From Spirochaetia bacterium (lineage in GTDB: Bacteria > Spirochaetota > Spirochaetia > Treponematales > Treponemataceae): a DNA stretch of 33,220 bases. A program made the translations under genes and the position numbers. Where the stretch lies: NCBI GenBank assembly GCA_900769985.1, contig CAAGIS010000160.1, positions 1-33,220 of the forward strand. Direction: 5' to 3'. Positions within the stretch are counted from its first letter, which is position 1. Every line of letters begins with the position of its first letter. The notes beneath the pieces are model-generated. The model made no database searches, had not been told where the DNA came from, and saw only the letters and a list, made by a program, of their open reading frames with translations. This document shows, one piece after another, positions 1-8,600 of this stretch.

Positions 1-273
1 AAACACAATCAGCGTTTCGTTGGGTTTTATTTCTGTGTCGCTTACAAGAGAGATCTGGCTGATAATTCTTTTTATGTGGAAGTCCTGCTCAAAGATGTTT
101 TTTGCAGTTTCGTTGTTGTCAAATTTAATATAAGCAAAAGATGAAAAATGCCTGCTTCCGAATTCTTTTAAAATCCATGTTTTTCCAGTCTGTCTTGCAC
201 CATTTAAAATAAGCGGCTTTCTGTCTTTTTTGTTTTTCCATTCAACAAGCTTATTTATTATTGTTCGTTCCAT
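1..273 (-). CDS. DUF4143-type AAA ATPase, N-terminal part
   Basis: Partial gene running off the left edge: the 91 N-terminal codons are open from an ATG at 271-273. The protein begins MERTIINKLVEWKNKK and shows a Walker A-like stretch LNGARQTGKTW at about residues 23-33, followed by LKEFG and later YIKFDNN. This opening is typical of the AAA_14/DUF4143 ATPases, a large group abundant in anaerobic bacteria whose role is mostly unknown. The DUF4143 C-terminal part is outside the window, so the family call rests on the N-terminus only. There is no clear Shine-Dalgarno site. A promoter-like TTGCAC/TATTAT pair lies just upstream, with the -10 element 6 nt from the ATG, so the mRNA may be leaderless. 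Confidence 0.8.
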   Translation of the reverse strand, partial: MERTIINKLVEWKNKKDRKPLILNGARQTGKTWILKEFGSRHFSSFAYIKFDNNETAKNIFEQDFHIKRIISQISLVSDTEIKPNETLIVF

Positions 274-279
274 GGTTAC

Positions 280-309
280 ATAATAATTTATTTAATCATA
301 AAAGTGCAA
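280..309 (-). promoter_or_regulatory. Promoter of the DUF4143-type ATPase gene
   Basis: Reading the minus strand, TTGCAC (304-309) is followed by an 18-nt spacer and TATTAT (280-285), then six bases and the ATG. The -35 element sits inside a hairpin/direct-repeat region (296-344). Predicted from sequence match only. Confidence 0.45.
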
Positions 310-344
310 GGACTTTTATGATTTATTTCATAAAAGTGCAAGGA
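296..344. repeat. Two 17-bp direct repeats with an internal inverted repeat
   Basis: TCATAAAAGTGCAAGGA occurs at 296-312 and again at 328-344, a 32-bp period. The first copy opens an inverted repeat, CATAAAAG (297-304) and CTTTTATG (313-320). Both copies contain a TTGCAC -35-like hexamer on the minus strand, so this may be a regulatory site for the ATPase gene at 1-273. Confidence 0.6.
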
Positions 345-492
345 GTTTTTTTTACTGTTTTAAAAATCCCTAATCTTTTAAGCACCCAACCGGCACAACA
401 TACACACCGTCTTTGCGACAATTTTGTGATTGAATATCAGGCAGTGGCATCAGTTGAAATAAAATTTCCCCCACAAACAGATTTCTGTGATA

Positions 493-498
493 TATTAT
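493..498 (+). promoter_or_regulatory. -10-like element before the kinase remnant
   Basis: TATTAT lies exactly six bases before the ATG at 505, with no Shine-Dalgarno sequence between. No convincing -35 element is visible. It matches the layout seen at 280-285, 24005-24010 and 27959-27964. Confidence 0.3.
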
Positions 499-504
499 AG
501 CAAC

Positions 505-699
505 ATGCCTAAAGCTTTTAGAACTGTTGTAATTTGTATTATCGCAGAAATTTTGAATTTTCTTACTTGTTACGTTTTTTATCACGCGCTTCATATTCTA
601 CTGTTTTTTGATACGATTTGGACTGTGGCGGTCGTGTTTTCTTGCGGGCTCGTTCTGGGGGAAGGAACACAAGTCAGCATAATAAAAAAGGTGAGGTAA
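505..699 (+). pseudogene. Internally deleted sensor histidine kinase remnant
   Basis: The open frame of 64 residues begins MPKAFRTVVICIIAEI and holds two hydrophobic segments (about residues 5-26 and 28-48). The part LLFFDTIWTVAVVF resembles the membrane sensor or transporter-like N-terminus of some spirochaetal kinases. It then passes straight into GEGTQVSIIKKVR and stops. The pattern GxGTxVxI close to a stop is what the C-terminal end of a HATPase_c domain normally looks like. I infer that an in-frame deletion joined the first membrane part to the last dozen residues, removing the dimerisation and ATP-binding core. A response-regulator gene starts 3 bp downstream, as expected for a kinase/regulator pair. 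It could instead be a small membrane protein. A GTG at 487 is an alternative start. Confidence 0.45.
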
Positions 700-702
700 C
701 TT

Positions 703-1097
703 ATGGAAAAGGAAATTTCATTTTTTGTAGTAGAAGATCATACGCTTACAAACAGAGGAATCCGCGAACTTATTGGAGAACGAAAAAAGTTTATTTGTGC
801 AGGATATGCTTTTTCAAAAACAGAATGCTTTGAAAAACTTGATGAGCTTTCAAAATCATCAAGACTTCCAGATATTATGATTCTTGATTTGTTTTTGGGC
901 GGCGAAGAAAGCGGTTTTGATATTCTGCGTGAAGTAAAGAAAACTCTTCCTTCAATAAAAGTAATTATACATTCAATGTTCAGATTGCAAATGAAATGAA
1001 CATCACAGAGCGTTCAGTTGATAATTATCTTTCAAGAATCTACATAAAAACCGGCTGCAAAAATCATGAAGAACTGATTAAAAAATTTGGTGAATAG
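703..1097 (+). pseudogene. NarL/LuxR-type response regulator, internal deletion and frameshift
   Basis: The first frame (703-999) encodes a receiver domain. It has the acidic pair in VVEDH (about residues 10-11), the phospho-acceptor Asp in MILDLFL (about residue 63) and the beta-4 Ser in VIIHSMF. After HSMF the frame is lost and closes at a TGA at 997-999. From 981 another frame reads QIANEMNITERSVDNYLSRI, then IYIKTGCKNHEELIKKFGE and a TAG at 1095-1097. That is the recognition-helix half of a LuxR-type HTH. The last part of the receiver domain, the linker and the first HTH helices are missing, so a frame-changing deletion near 981 is inferred. The Shine-Dalgarno GAGG at six bases before the ATG is intact. 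The missing kinase core upstream suggests that the whole signalling pair has decayed. Confidence 0.75.
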
Positions 1098-1127
1098 CGC
1101 AGATTCTTTCGTGCGTTTCTGACTTTT

Positions 1128-1366
1128 TTGTTTACTCAAGATGTCTGGTCAAAAGTCCTGTACCGCATAATGTTCTATGTAAAAACAATTTTACGCTCGA
1201 AAGCGTGCTTTTGCATCTTCAGAAAAAGTGTGCCCTGCTTGAAAAATTTGACGACAGCCTTTCTGAACAGTTTGTAATGCTTTATGCCGAACTGCACGAC
1301 AGCTCTCACTGCTGGCTCATCTACGGCTGGACTTTTGACGATTTGCCCGAGGCCCCTCTCCAATAA
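1128..1366 (+). pseudogene. Eroded coding remnant of unknown family
   Basis: From about 1150 to the TAA at 1364-1366 one plus-strand frame reads like real protein: NNFTLESVLLHLQKKCALLE, then KFDDSLSEQFVMLYAELHDS and WLIYGWTFDDLPEAPLQ. No start codon with a ribosome site precedes it, and the upstream part of the frame looks random. It therefore seems to be the C-terminal end of a lost gene. The frame ends exactly where a dispersed palindromic repeat begins. I do not recognise the family. The minus-strand frame over the same bases looks less protein-like. The exact left boundary is a guess. Confidence 0.35.
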
Positions 1367-1413
1367 GTCTTTACAACCGTCGGTGGGATGCTGAAACAAG
1401 TTCGGCATGACAC
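1366..1413. repeat. Dispersed palindromic repeat, copy 1
   Basis: The core reads GTCTTTACAACCG, a short spacer, then GGGATGCTGAAACAAGTTC and GGCATGACA. The GCTGAA...TTCGGC part can fold as an imperfect hairpin. It shares long stretches with the copies at 2414-2541 and 23146-23271. It starts directly at the stop codon of the remnant upstream. Confidence 0.7.
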
Positions 1414-1540
1414 ATCATCAAAAAAAAATCACAAATTTTTAAACTTTTTTTCTCGTTTTTTTGCCGAAAGTGCAACTTTAACGCATATATATATTATGAA
1501 GAAAAAATTTTTTCTAAATATAAATCATAGGGAGAAAAAT

Positions 1541-2413
1541 ATGAAATTTTACGTAGACAAATCGCTTGAAAAACAGTGGGAAGAAGCGTCGCTTTCAAAC
1601 AACTTCATCTTCTGCAAGGTTATGTCGGAAAACTTAGACCTCTGCAAGGAGTTCCTCGAGATGCTTTTGAACATTAAAATCGAAAGCATAAGTCTTGCCC
1701 AGCCCGAAACGACTCTGAATGTCGACTTTTTTGCTAAGGGAATCCGTCTTGATGTTTTCGTGAAAGACGATACCGATCGAATTTTTGATATTGAAATGCA
1801 AGTTATCGGAAAAGACTATCTTCCGCTTCGGGCACGGTATTATCAAAGTGTACTGGATGTCTCTTCCTTGCACGCTGGCGAAGACTACGAATCCCTTACC
1901 GAAAGTTATGTGATTTTCCTCTGCCTTGATGACATCTTTCACAAAGGGCTACCTATTTACACCTTCAAAAGCGTCTGCCTCGAAGACCCAAAACTTTTCC
2001 TAGACGACAAAACAACAAAAGTCTTTTGTAACGCCCAAAAGTATGATAAAATGCCAACAGAAAAGCTAAGGACTTTTTTCAAATTTCTTGTGCAGAAGAA
2101 GCCAGACGAAACAGATTTTTCAAAGATTATCAATGAAAAAGTCCTCAAAGCCAAAATTACCGAAGACGCACGGAGAACTTTTATGACTTTGGAACAAGAG
2201 ATAAGACTAGCCGCCAAACACGCCGCCCAAGCGGCTGCTCAAGAAGCATATGAAAAAGCATATAAAGAAGCTGAAGCAGAAAAGGAAATTGCTTTAAAAA
2301 AGGCGGCGGAAGAAAAACTTGAAAGTGCAAGAAACTTTAAAAAATCCGGAGTTTCTGCGGAAATTATTTCTAAATGTACAGGACTTTCTTTACAGCAGGT
2401 TCAGGAGCTGTAA
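1541..2413 (+). CDS. Rpn-family PD-(D/E)XK nuclease / putative transposase
   Basis: A 290-residue protein of the Rpn (recombination-promoting nuclease)/PD-(D/E)XK transposase family, which is often present in many copies in Treponema. The start at MKFYVDKSLEKQWEEAS is chosen because AGGGAGAAAA lies just upstream; the frame is open further left, but only through a repeat. The N-terminal half has the expected nuclease core: NVDFFAKGIRLDVFVKD supplies the Asp and DIEMQV the E-x-Q pair (about residues 60-90). Residues about 220-265 are a charged, Ala/Glu/Lys-rich helix. The tail SAEIISKCTGLSLQQVQEL is the usual C-terminal helical motif of this family. The gene looks intact. It is flanked on both sides by copies of the same palindromic repeat. 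Rpn proteins are known as DNA nucleases that promote recombination; activity here is inferred. Confidence 0.85.
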   Translation: MKFYVDKSLEKQWEEASLSNNFIFCKVMSENLDLCKEFLEMLLNIKIESISLAQPETTLNVDFFAKGIRLDVFVKDDTDRIFDIEMQVIGKDYLPLRARYYQSVLDVSSLHAGEDYESLTESYVIFLCLDDIFHKGLPIYTFKSVCLEDPKLFLDDKTTKVFCNAQKYDKMPTEKLRTFFKFLVQKKPDETDFSKIINEKVLKAKITEDARRTFMTLEQEIRLAAKHAAQAAAQEAYEKAYKEAEAEKEIALKKAAEEKLESARNFKKSGVSAEIISKCTGLSLQQVQEL

Positions 2414-2541
2414 ATAGGTCTTTATACTCGCCAAACTGTCATTCCGAACTTGTTTCGGAATCTCATTGATAGGTCTTTACAAGCGTTAGTGGGATGCTGA
2501 ACCGAGTTCAGCATGACAAAGTGTGAAGTTCACCATGACAA
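2414..2541. repeat. Dispersed palindromic repeat, copy 2 (longest)
   Basis: It begins right after the TAA of the Rpn-like gene with ATAGGTCTTTA. TGTCATTCCGAACTTGTTTC follows, then GGTCTTTACAAGCGTTAG and GGGATGCTGAACCGAGTTC, and it ends in GAAGTTCACCATGACAA. The left arm TGTCATTCCGAAC pairs imperfectly with the right arm, and each arm is itself palindromic, so a large branched hairpin is possible. It shares blocks with the copy at 1366-1413 and, in reverse, with the one at 23146-23271. Confidence 0.7.
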
Positions 2542-2553
2542 TTGCCTTTACTG

Positions 2554-2589
2554 AAAAAAAACACGCCGAGTTTTAAAAAATTCTCGGCG
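2554..2589 (-). terminator. Rho-independent terminator of the giant lipoprotein gene
   Basis: On the minus strand CGCCGAG (2583-2589) pairs with CTCGGCG (2564-2570) and is followed by TG and a run of eight T (2554-2561). It lies about 90 bp beyond the stop codon at 2680. A second hairpin of the same motif (2626-2656) precedes it. Confidence 0.65.
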
Positions 2590-2663
2590 AGAATTTTAAA
2601 AAGTACGGCGAGTTTTTAGGGAAAACTCGGCGAGAATTTGGGAAAAACTCGCCGAGAATTTTC
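2563..2663. repeat. CTCGGCGAG hairpin array
   Basis: Five related sites lie within 100 bp: CGCCGAG, CTCGGCGAG, ACGGCGAG, CTCGGCGAG and CTCGCCGAG, each flanked by A/T-rich GAATTTT or AGTTTT. CTCGGCGAG at 2626-2634 and CTCGCCGAG at 2648-2656 can form a 9-bp stem. The array can fold into alternative hairpins; one end of it works as the predicted terminator of the minus-strand gene. Confidence 0.7.
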
Positions 2664-2679
2664 TGAAAAGTCCTATAGT

Positions 2680-5600
2680 TTATTTAAGCTGGGCGGTTTC
2701 GATGTAGCAAGATGAACCGGAAATTTTTATTGCATACCCCATCACAGGATTCTTTGTGCCGTTGCCCCAAACTGTATCGTTACAAGTTGAACTATAACCG
2801 CTTCCTGAATGATTAGATTTTTTTGTTCCTGTTATAGAGTTTTTAAGTTCCCAAGTTGAAACATCTTTCCAAACACCAACATTCATTTTGTTATTACCTT
2901 GACTTCCTAATGTTATGTAACTTGATGTTGGAACTACAGCACATTCCCAAGCACCTGTAAGCATATCATCAATTGTTCCTGAAACAGCATTGTCAGAAGA
3001 AATTTTATATGCCAGTTTAGGTTTTACACAACTTGTAGCATAATAACCAATATAAGGTGTCCATACTCCATTTACTTTTGCAACATCAAGAGTTAAATTA
3101 GCACCAACTACTCCATTACCGTCTACAATACAAGTCTGGAATCCAGTTGCATCATATGCAGATTTATAAGCATAAACCAAATCAAGATTAAGAGGATCAT
3201 ACGCTGCAATATGAATTCCACCATCTTTATCTACAATAATCTGGCAATATTCTCCAGCATTTTTCATATCATCTGTAAAGACAGTCTCAAGTCCAATCCA
3301 TTCAGAACCAGATGTACTACCTTTTACACTTTCCAACGGATTAGTATTATAAGCATATTTTAAACAGCGATTAACAGAATCATACCAAACAGCAACAACT
3401 ACATCATTATCATATGCAGTTCCCGGTTTTACACCCAAAGAAATATATTCACCGGCGTTTCTTCCAGTATCTCCTCCGGCAAGAAGATTTACATACTTAA
3501 CATTTTCATTTCTAGCAGTTCCTGCAGAACTTGTTGCAGAATCAGAAAACATTCCAAATTCTCCTTTTGATGTAGAATTTGTTCTTCCTGCCTTAAATCG
3601 TACTTCATCATTTGTATCATCATAATAAGCAAGATAAACATTTGTATAATTGGTATCATGAACGCTCGTAACAAATGATGGAGATTTTACTCTCTGCTTG
3701 TTTATTGTTATGTTACCGCTAGAATCTTGATGACTTATTCTTTCAAGACGCAAAGTATTTTTTCCATCATAAGAACCTCTTTGTCCTTGAGCACCGATTC
3801 CCCAGCGACTTGTTACAAAACAATACGCATCTCCTTCAGAAGAATTACAGTCACCACCAGCAGCACTTCCGTAACTATAGCCCAAATCATCATAGGCAAA
3901 TCCTACAGACGTAAAGAAATCATAACTTCCCATCCAATATTGGCTTGAATAAGTTTTAGAACTAACAGTTCCTCCCATACTGAAATAGAGTGCACCATTT
4001 GCAAATGCCATACCTATTGCACCAGTTTTAGGGTCAATTTTCATTACAGGCTGGTCAACACCTCCGCTAACAGGCTTTATAGCTTCGCTGTCAAACTGCC
4101 ATATATCAAAATAAATATCATCCGTCAACAAATTATTATTATCATTGTTTGGCTGGCGGTTATAATAATTACTATAAACAAGATAATCACCAGTAGTAAT
4201 AGTATTTAGTTTTTCATAAGTACCACGGGAATCATTATTGTTCTTATTATTCAATGATTCTACCTCATTTACTCGTACAGCAAATTCTCCTGATAAACTT
4301 ATTGTTGAAATATCTACAGTATAATTATCAAGATTAAAACCATTAATCTTTACTTCTTCATTTGAAGCAACTGAATAATGTCCTAATGCTGTTCTGGTAT
4401 ATACAGAAGGGTTCTTCTTTTTCAATATACTTAAACTTGTTTCGACTTCCGTAATATACGGCACAACATCCACCCTGTACTTCGGTTTGTTGTAAACATT
4501 GTCGTCGAGAGAAGAAATGTTATCGGTGTCGCTTGATTTGTGGGCGGCGGTGTTTACATGGTCAACGGCCATTGCTTTAAATTCTGCGTCAACGGCGGCA
4601 ACTGTGGCGATTCTTGAAGTGTCGATTGTGAGAGTCCAATTTACTTTGTGGCCTTTCTGGTCAAAGTATTCGTCTTCGGCTTCAAATGTCCAGCCGTCAT
4701 CATCGAGAGTTGCAGCCGGAACTTTCCAAGAGTTTCCTTCGATATTATAGAATGCAACCTGAACATAACCGTCGCTTGTTCCGTTAGTTCCATAACCTGA
4801 TTCTGTTACATAATTATTGAATGTAAAGCCGCTGAATTTTATCCAGAGGGAACTTAAGCGCACATCATCGTAAGCAGTTCCGCGGAACACGATTTTTCCT
4901 GAAACTTTAGGGTCTTTATCGTATTCGCCGTCTGCATTTGTAAACGGAGTATTTTCAAAATCAAGGTCGCCTTCAAGTTCAATGTGTCCGTTATCAAGAG
5001 AATTTTTATAAAGGCTGTTGTCGCTTGCGCTGTTCCAGAAGAACGGTTTTACAACAACTTTCGGTGCAAAATTATCGATAACATCCTGCTTTAACTGAAC
5101 ATTTAAAACTGTCCACTGAGAATCTGTGCACGGCGTTGTTTCTTCTGTTGAATCCCAGAAACTGAACTGATAAGTATTAGTTTTATCTTCATAAGTCTCA
5201 GAAGTATCAAGGCTGGAATTTGGAATTACAAACGCTTCTTTATTTCCGTTTATTTGTCCTGTTGCACTTCCTGTTTTTGGCGAAGAAAGATTTTTTCCTG
5301 CTTCAATGCCTGATTCTTTTGTGAAAATGTAATGGAACGGTGCAGTTCCGCCTACAAATTCCGGCTCTACCTGAAGATTGTTTTTAATTGTCCATACGCT
5401 TCCGTTCACTTTTCCGTCGAGATTCCAGATTTCAGTTCCCTTAGATTTTGTGTTTTCTGCCCAGTCGAGTGTGTCTGTTTCAAGGTATGCAAAAACCTGT
5501 TTTTCGTTTTCTTCGTAAGTTGAATTTCCGTTTAAGTCTGTTGCAAGGCGAACTCGTGCAATTCGCGGTGCATTGTTGCTTACTGCCGTTTTTACATAAC

Positions 5601-8600
5601 CGTGATTAGAATTTCCGGCTTTATCGAAGGCAACAATATGAAGTTCAATCGGTCCGTCTGGAATATGAGTTGAATCGATTGACGCATCCCAAGTGTAATT
5701 TGTTCCGCTCTTTGAATAAGATTCTACCATTCCGTCGCCATCGTCGTTCTTAATGGAATTATCGATGTTAAAACTTTCTCCGGAATTATCGATTACCATT
5801 GCGTAAACAAATTCTGCTTCTGCGCTGGAAGTTTCACATTCTGAATCAACAGTTACAGTTCCAGTTGAATAATTTACGCTCAAAATTTTTCTGTAAATTC
5901 CGCCGATTTTTACAAGTCCGCCGATTCTAACATTATCATTATTCTGAACTGCATTTGAAGTAAATTCAAATTTGTTGCTATCGTTTATAGAAATCTGTGT
6001 CGTATACAGAACTGGAAGTCCGTCTGAATTAATGTAAACTTTTCCATCAGTTTTATTCGATTCTGTGATGTCCGTTCTGTTTTCTTTGTTTGTCGCACCG
6101 TGAGCTTTCATCGGATTGTAAACGCGAACTGGATTTTGTTCCGTTATATTTTCAGGAACTCGCTTAAAGTAGAAGAGAATATTTTCGTAACCGCTTCCAG
6201 CTTCTGTAGTTCGGCCTGCAAGAGTAAACATTCCGTTGGAATTCTGAATTTTATTCACATCACTTAAAACTTGTCCGCCGTTTCCGTATTCACCGCTGTA
6301 GATTTTTATTGTTCCGTATTTAGAAATTTCAGAATCTGAGCGCATATCGTAGAATGAAGGCGGAGTGTTGTCTATATTCAGACTGTAATTTGAATAATTA
6401 GACTTTTTCTCTTCAGAATTGTCGGAAACTGTAATTTTTATTGCCCAGCGATTTTCAGTTGAAACAGGAATTTTGTATTCAAGTTCGGTTATATTTCCGC
6501 CGCTTATTGTTTTATCGTTAATGAAATTATTGTTATCGGTTATCTGAATTCCAGATGTTGTATCGATTGAAATTGTTCCTATAGAATTTCCAGATAAATC
6601 TGTAACATCTACTTCAGAAATTCCGGCATTGCTGCTTATCTTTCCGATTAAATACCAGTTTTCGCCTGAAATAAATTTATCATCTTCATAATCAATCGTT
6701 TTTATAACAGAACCGGTTCCATCAAATTGAGAAAGTCTTACAGTTTCAAATGCCGGAACATCTTTATTTACAGAAATATGAACTGCTTCTGACCAGGCGC
6801 CAACAAGAGGGGCATCTGCTGTTCCTGTATCTACCGCTACAACACGAACATTGAGCGTTTTTTTATTTTCAGGAGAATAAAGAAGTCCATCCAAATTTGA
6901 AATTTTAAGGGAATAATTCCAGCTTTGAGTTCCGTTTGCCTTTACGCCGCGTTCATTAGAAGTAGAATGAGGAATTGGGACAACTGTTGAAGCATAATCG
7001 TAAGGACAGCCGTTGATATTTTCACCGTTTTCATAAATTCCGTCGCCATTCATATCAAACTGAAGATAAACGCCTTCAATTCCTTCATCATCTTCTGCAG
7101 TTCCTGTAAAGCGTACAGTTCCGCCCATTATTACATAACTGAATTCACCGTCTTTTACATTGTGAACCGGGTAAGTCATTGAAACGCGAGGTTTATCGGC
7201 ATCTGGATTATAGCGGATGAAATCTCCTGTTTTGTAAGCAACATTTCCAACTTCATCAACAATTTTAAACCAAAGCGGAAGACTGAATACGCCGGAATTA
7301 GACGCTGTTTCATAACCTTTAAAGTCGTCTTTTAATGTAATTCCAGAAGCGGCGTTTTCACAAATATTGTCTGAATTTATTTCAAATTCCCAAAGTCCTG
7401 AAGATTCAAGAGAAGAACTTTCCCATTGTTCTCCAAATGAAGAACCTGAAACATTTTCTGGTGAAGTTATGCTTGTTTTTGGAATTAAATAATATAATTC
7501 TTTTACGCCGGAATTTCCTTTTGTTTCATCTGAACAAAGGCCGTTAAGCGCAATATTTCCTGTAAGTTCTGTCGTTCCTGAGTAATTTCTAATTGAAATT
7601 GAATCAGGTGCAGTATTATCAATTCTTATTTGATAACTTAATGTAGACGGTTTTTCGGCTTTATCTTTTGCATCAAAACTAAATGTATATGAACCAGTTG
7701 CTAATTCCTCTGCATCAAGAGAAGCGGTTTCAAAATAGTAATAATCGTTGTATTTATCACCTGAATTGTTCAGAGTAATTGTACTGTCTTTTGTAGAAAA
7801 TGTTTCTTTACCAGAAATATTTACTGTAACAACAAGAGCGTCTTGAGCCGTTACCGTATCGTGTGCTTCAAACCTGAACTTGATATAGCGTTTTTCCACT
7901 CCGCCAAAAATTGTATTATGACTCAACTCTGTCCATTCTGACCAAGCGGCATTATCAGAAGAAATTTTATACTGAACAATATTAATCGACGGTGGAACTG
8001 TATCGATGCTGAATGGTATTTTTGAACATTTTTCTCCTGAACCGCTGTAATTAATCTTAGGACAAGAAAGTTTTTCAGTCGGATTAGAAGTTTCTGTTCT
8101 TAAAGAAGTAAATGTTCCTCCTGCCTTATCGTTAACTCTAAAATAAAGGTCATAATCGCCGTCAATGTTGTTATTTCCGTCTGAATAAGTGTAACTCCAG
8201 TTTGAACCGTTTAATGTTACTTCCTTCCAGCCAGAATCTGAAATTTCTGCATTTTTCTTTACAACTTGAATTTCAAGTTTTTCAACGCCGTCATCATCGG
8301 AAATTGTTCCTGTGATTGTTCCGCTTGAAAGAGTTGTTGTTCCCGCTGTTGAAATCGTGCTTAAACTTATTTCAGGTCTGTCTGAATCCTGATTAATATT
8401 GAGTGTTAAAGTTTTTCCATTTGATTCGCTGATTGTGTTTTCGGCTTTGTCTGTTGCAATAACAAGGAATTCTGCATTTCCTTTGCCGATTTTTGTTGTA
8501 TCGATTTCAGAGATTTTAAATGAACCGATAGAAAGCGAAGTATCGAATAAAACAGAATTTGTAATATCTGTAAATGAAATTTCTCCAGGCTTTTTAACTT

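Noticed and set aside
296..344. Direct repeats as a CRISPR array
   Set aside because: Only two 17-bp copies with a 15-bp gap and no cas genes nearby.
1175..1408. Minus-strand 77-codon frame
   Set aside because: It runs through the palindromic repeat, begins inside it, has no ribosome site, and the plus-strand frame over the same bases looks more like protein.
1388..1540. Upstream extension of the Rpn-like gene
   Set aside because: The frame is open to an ATG inside the palindromic repeat, but the AGGGAGAAAA site and the usual family N-terminus support the start at 1541.
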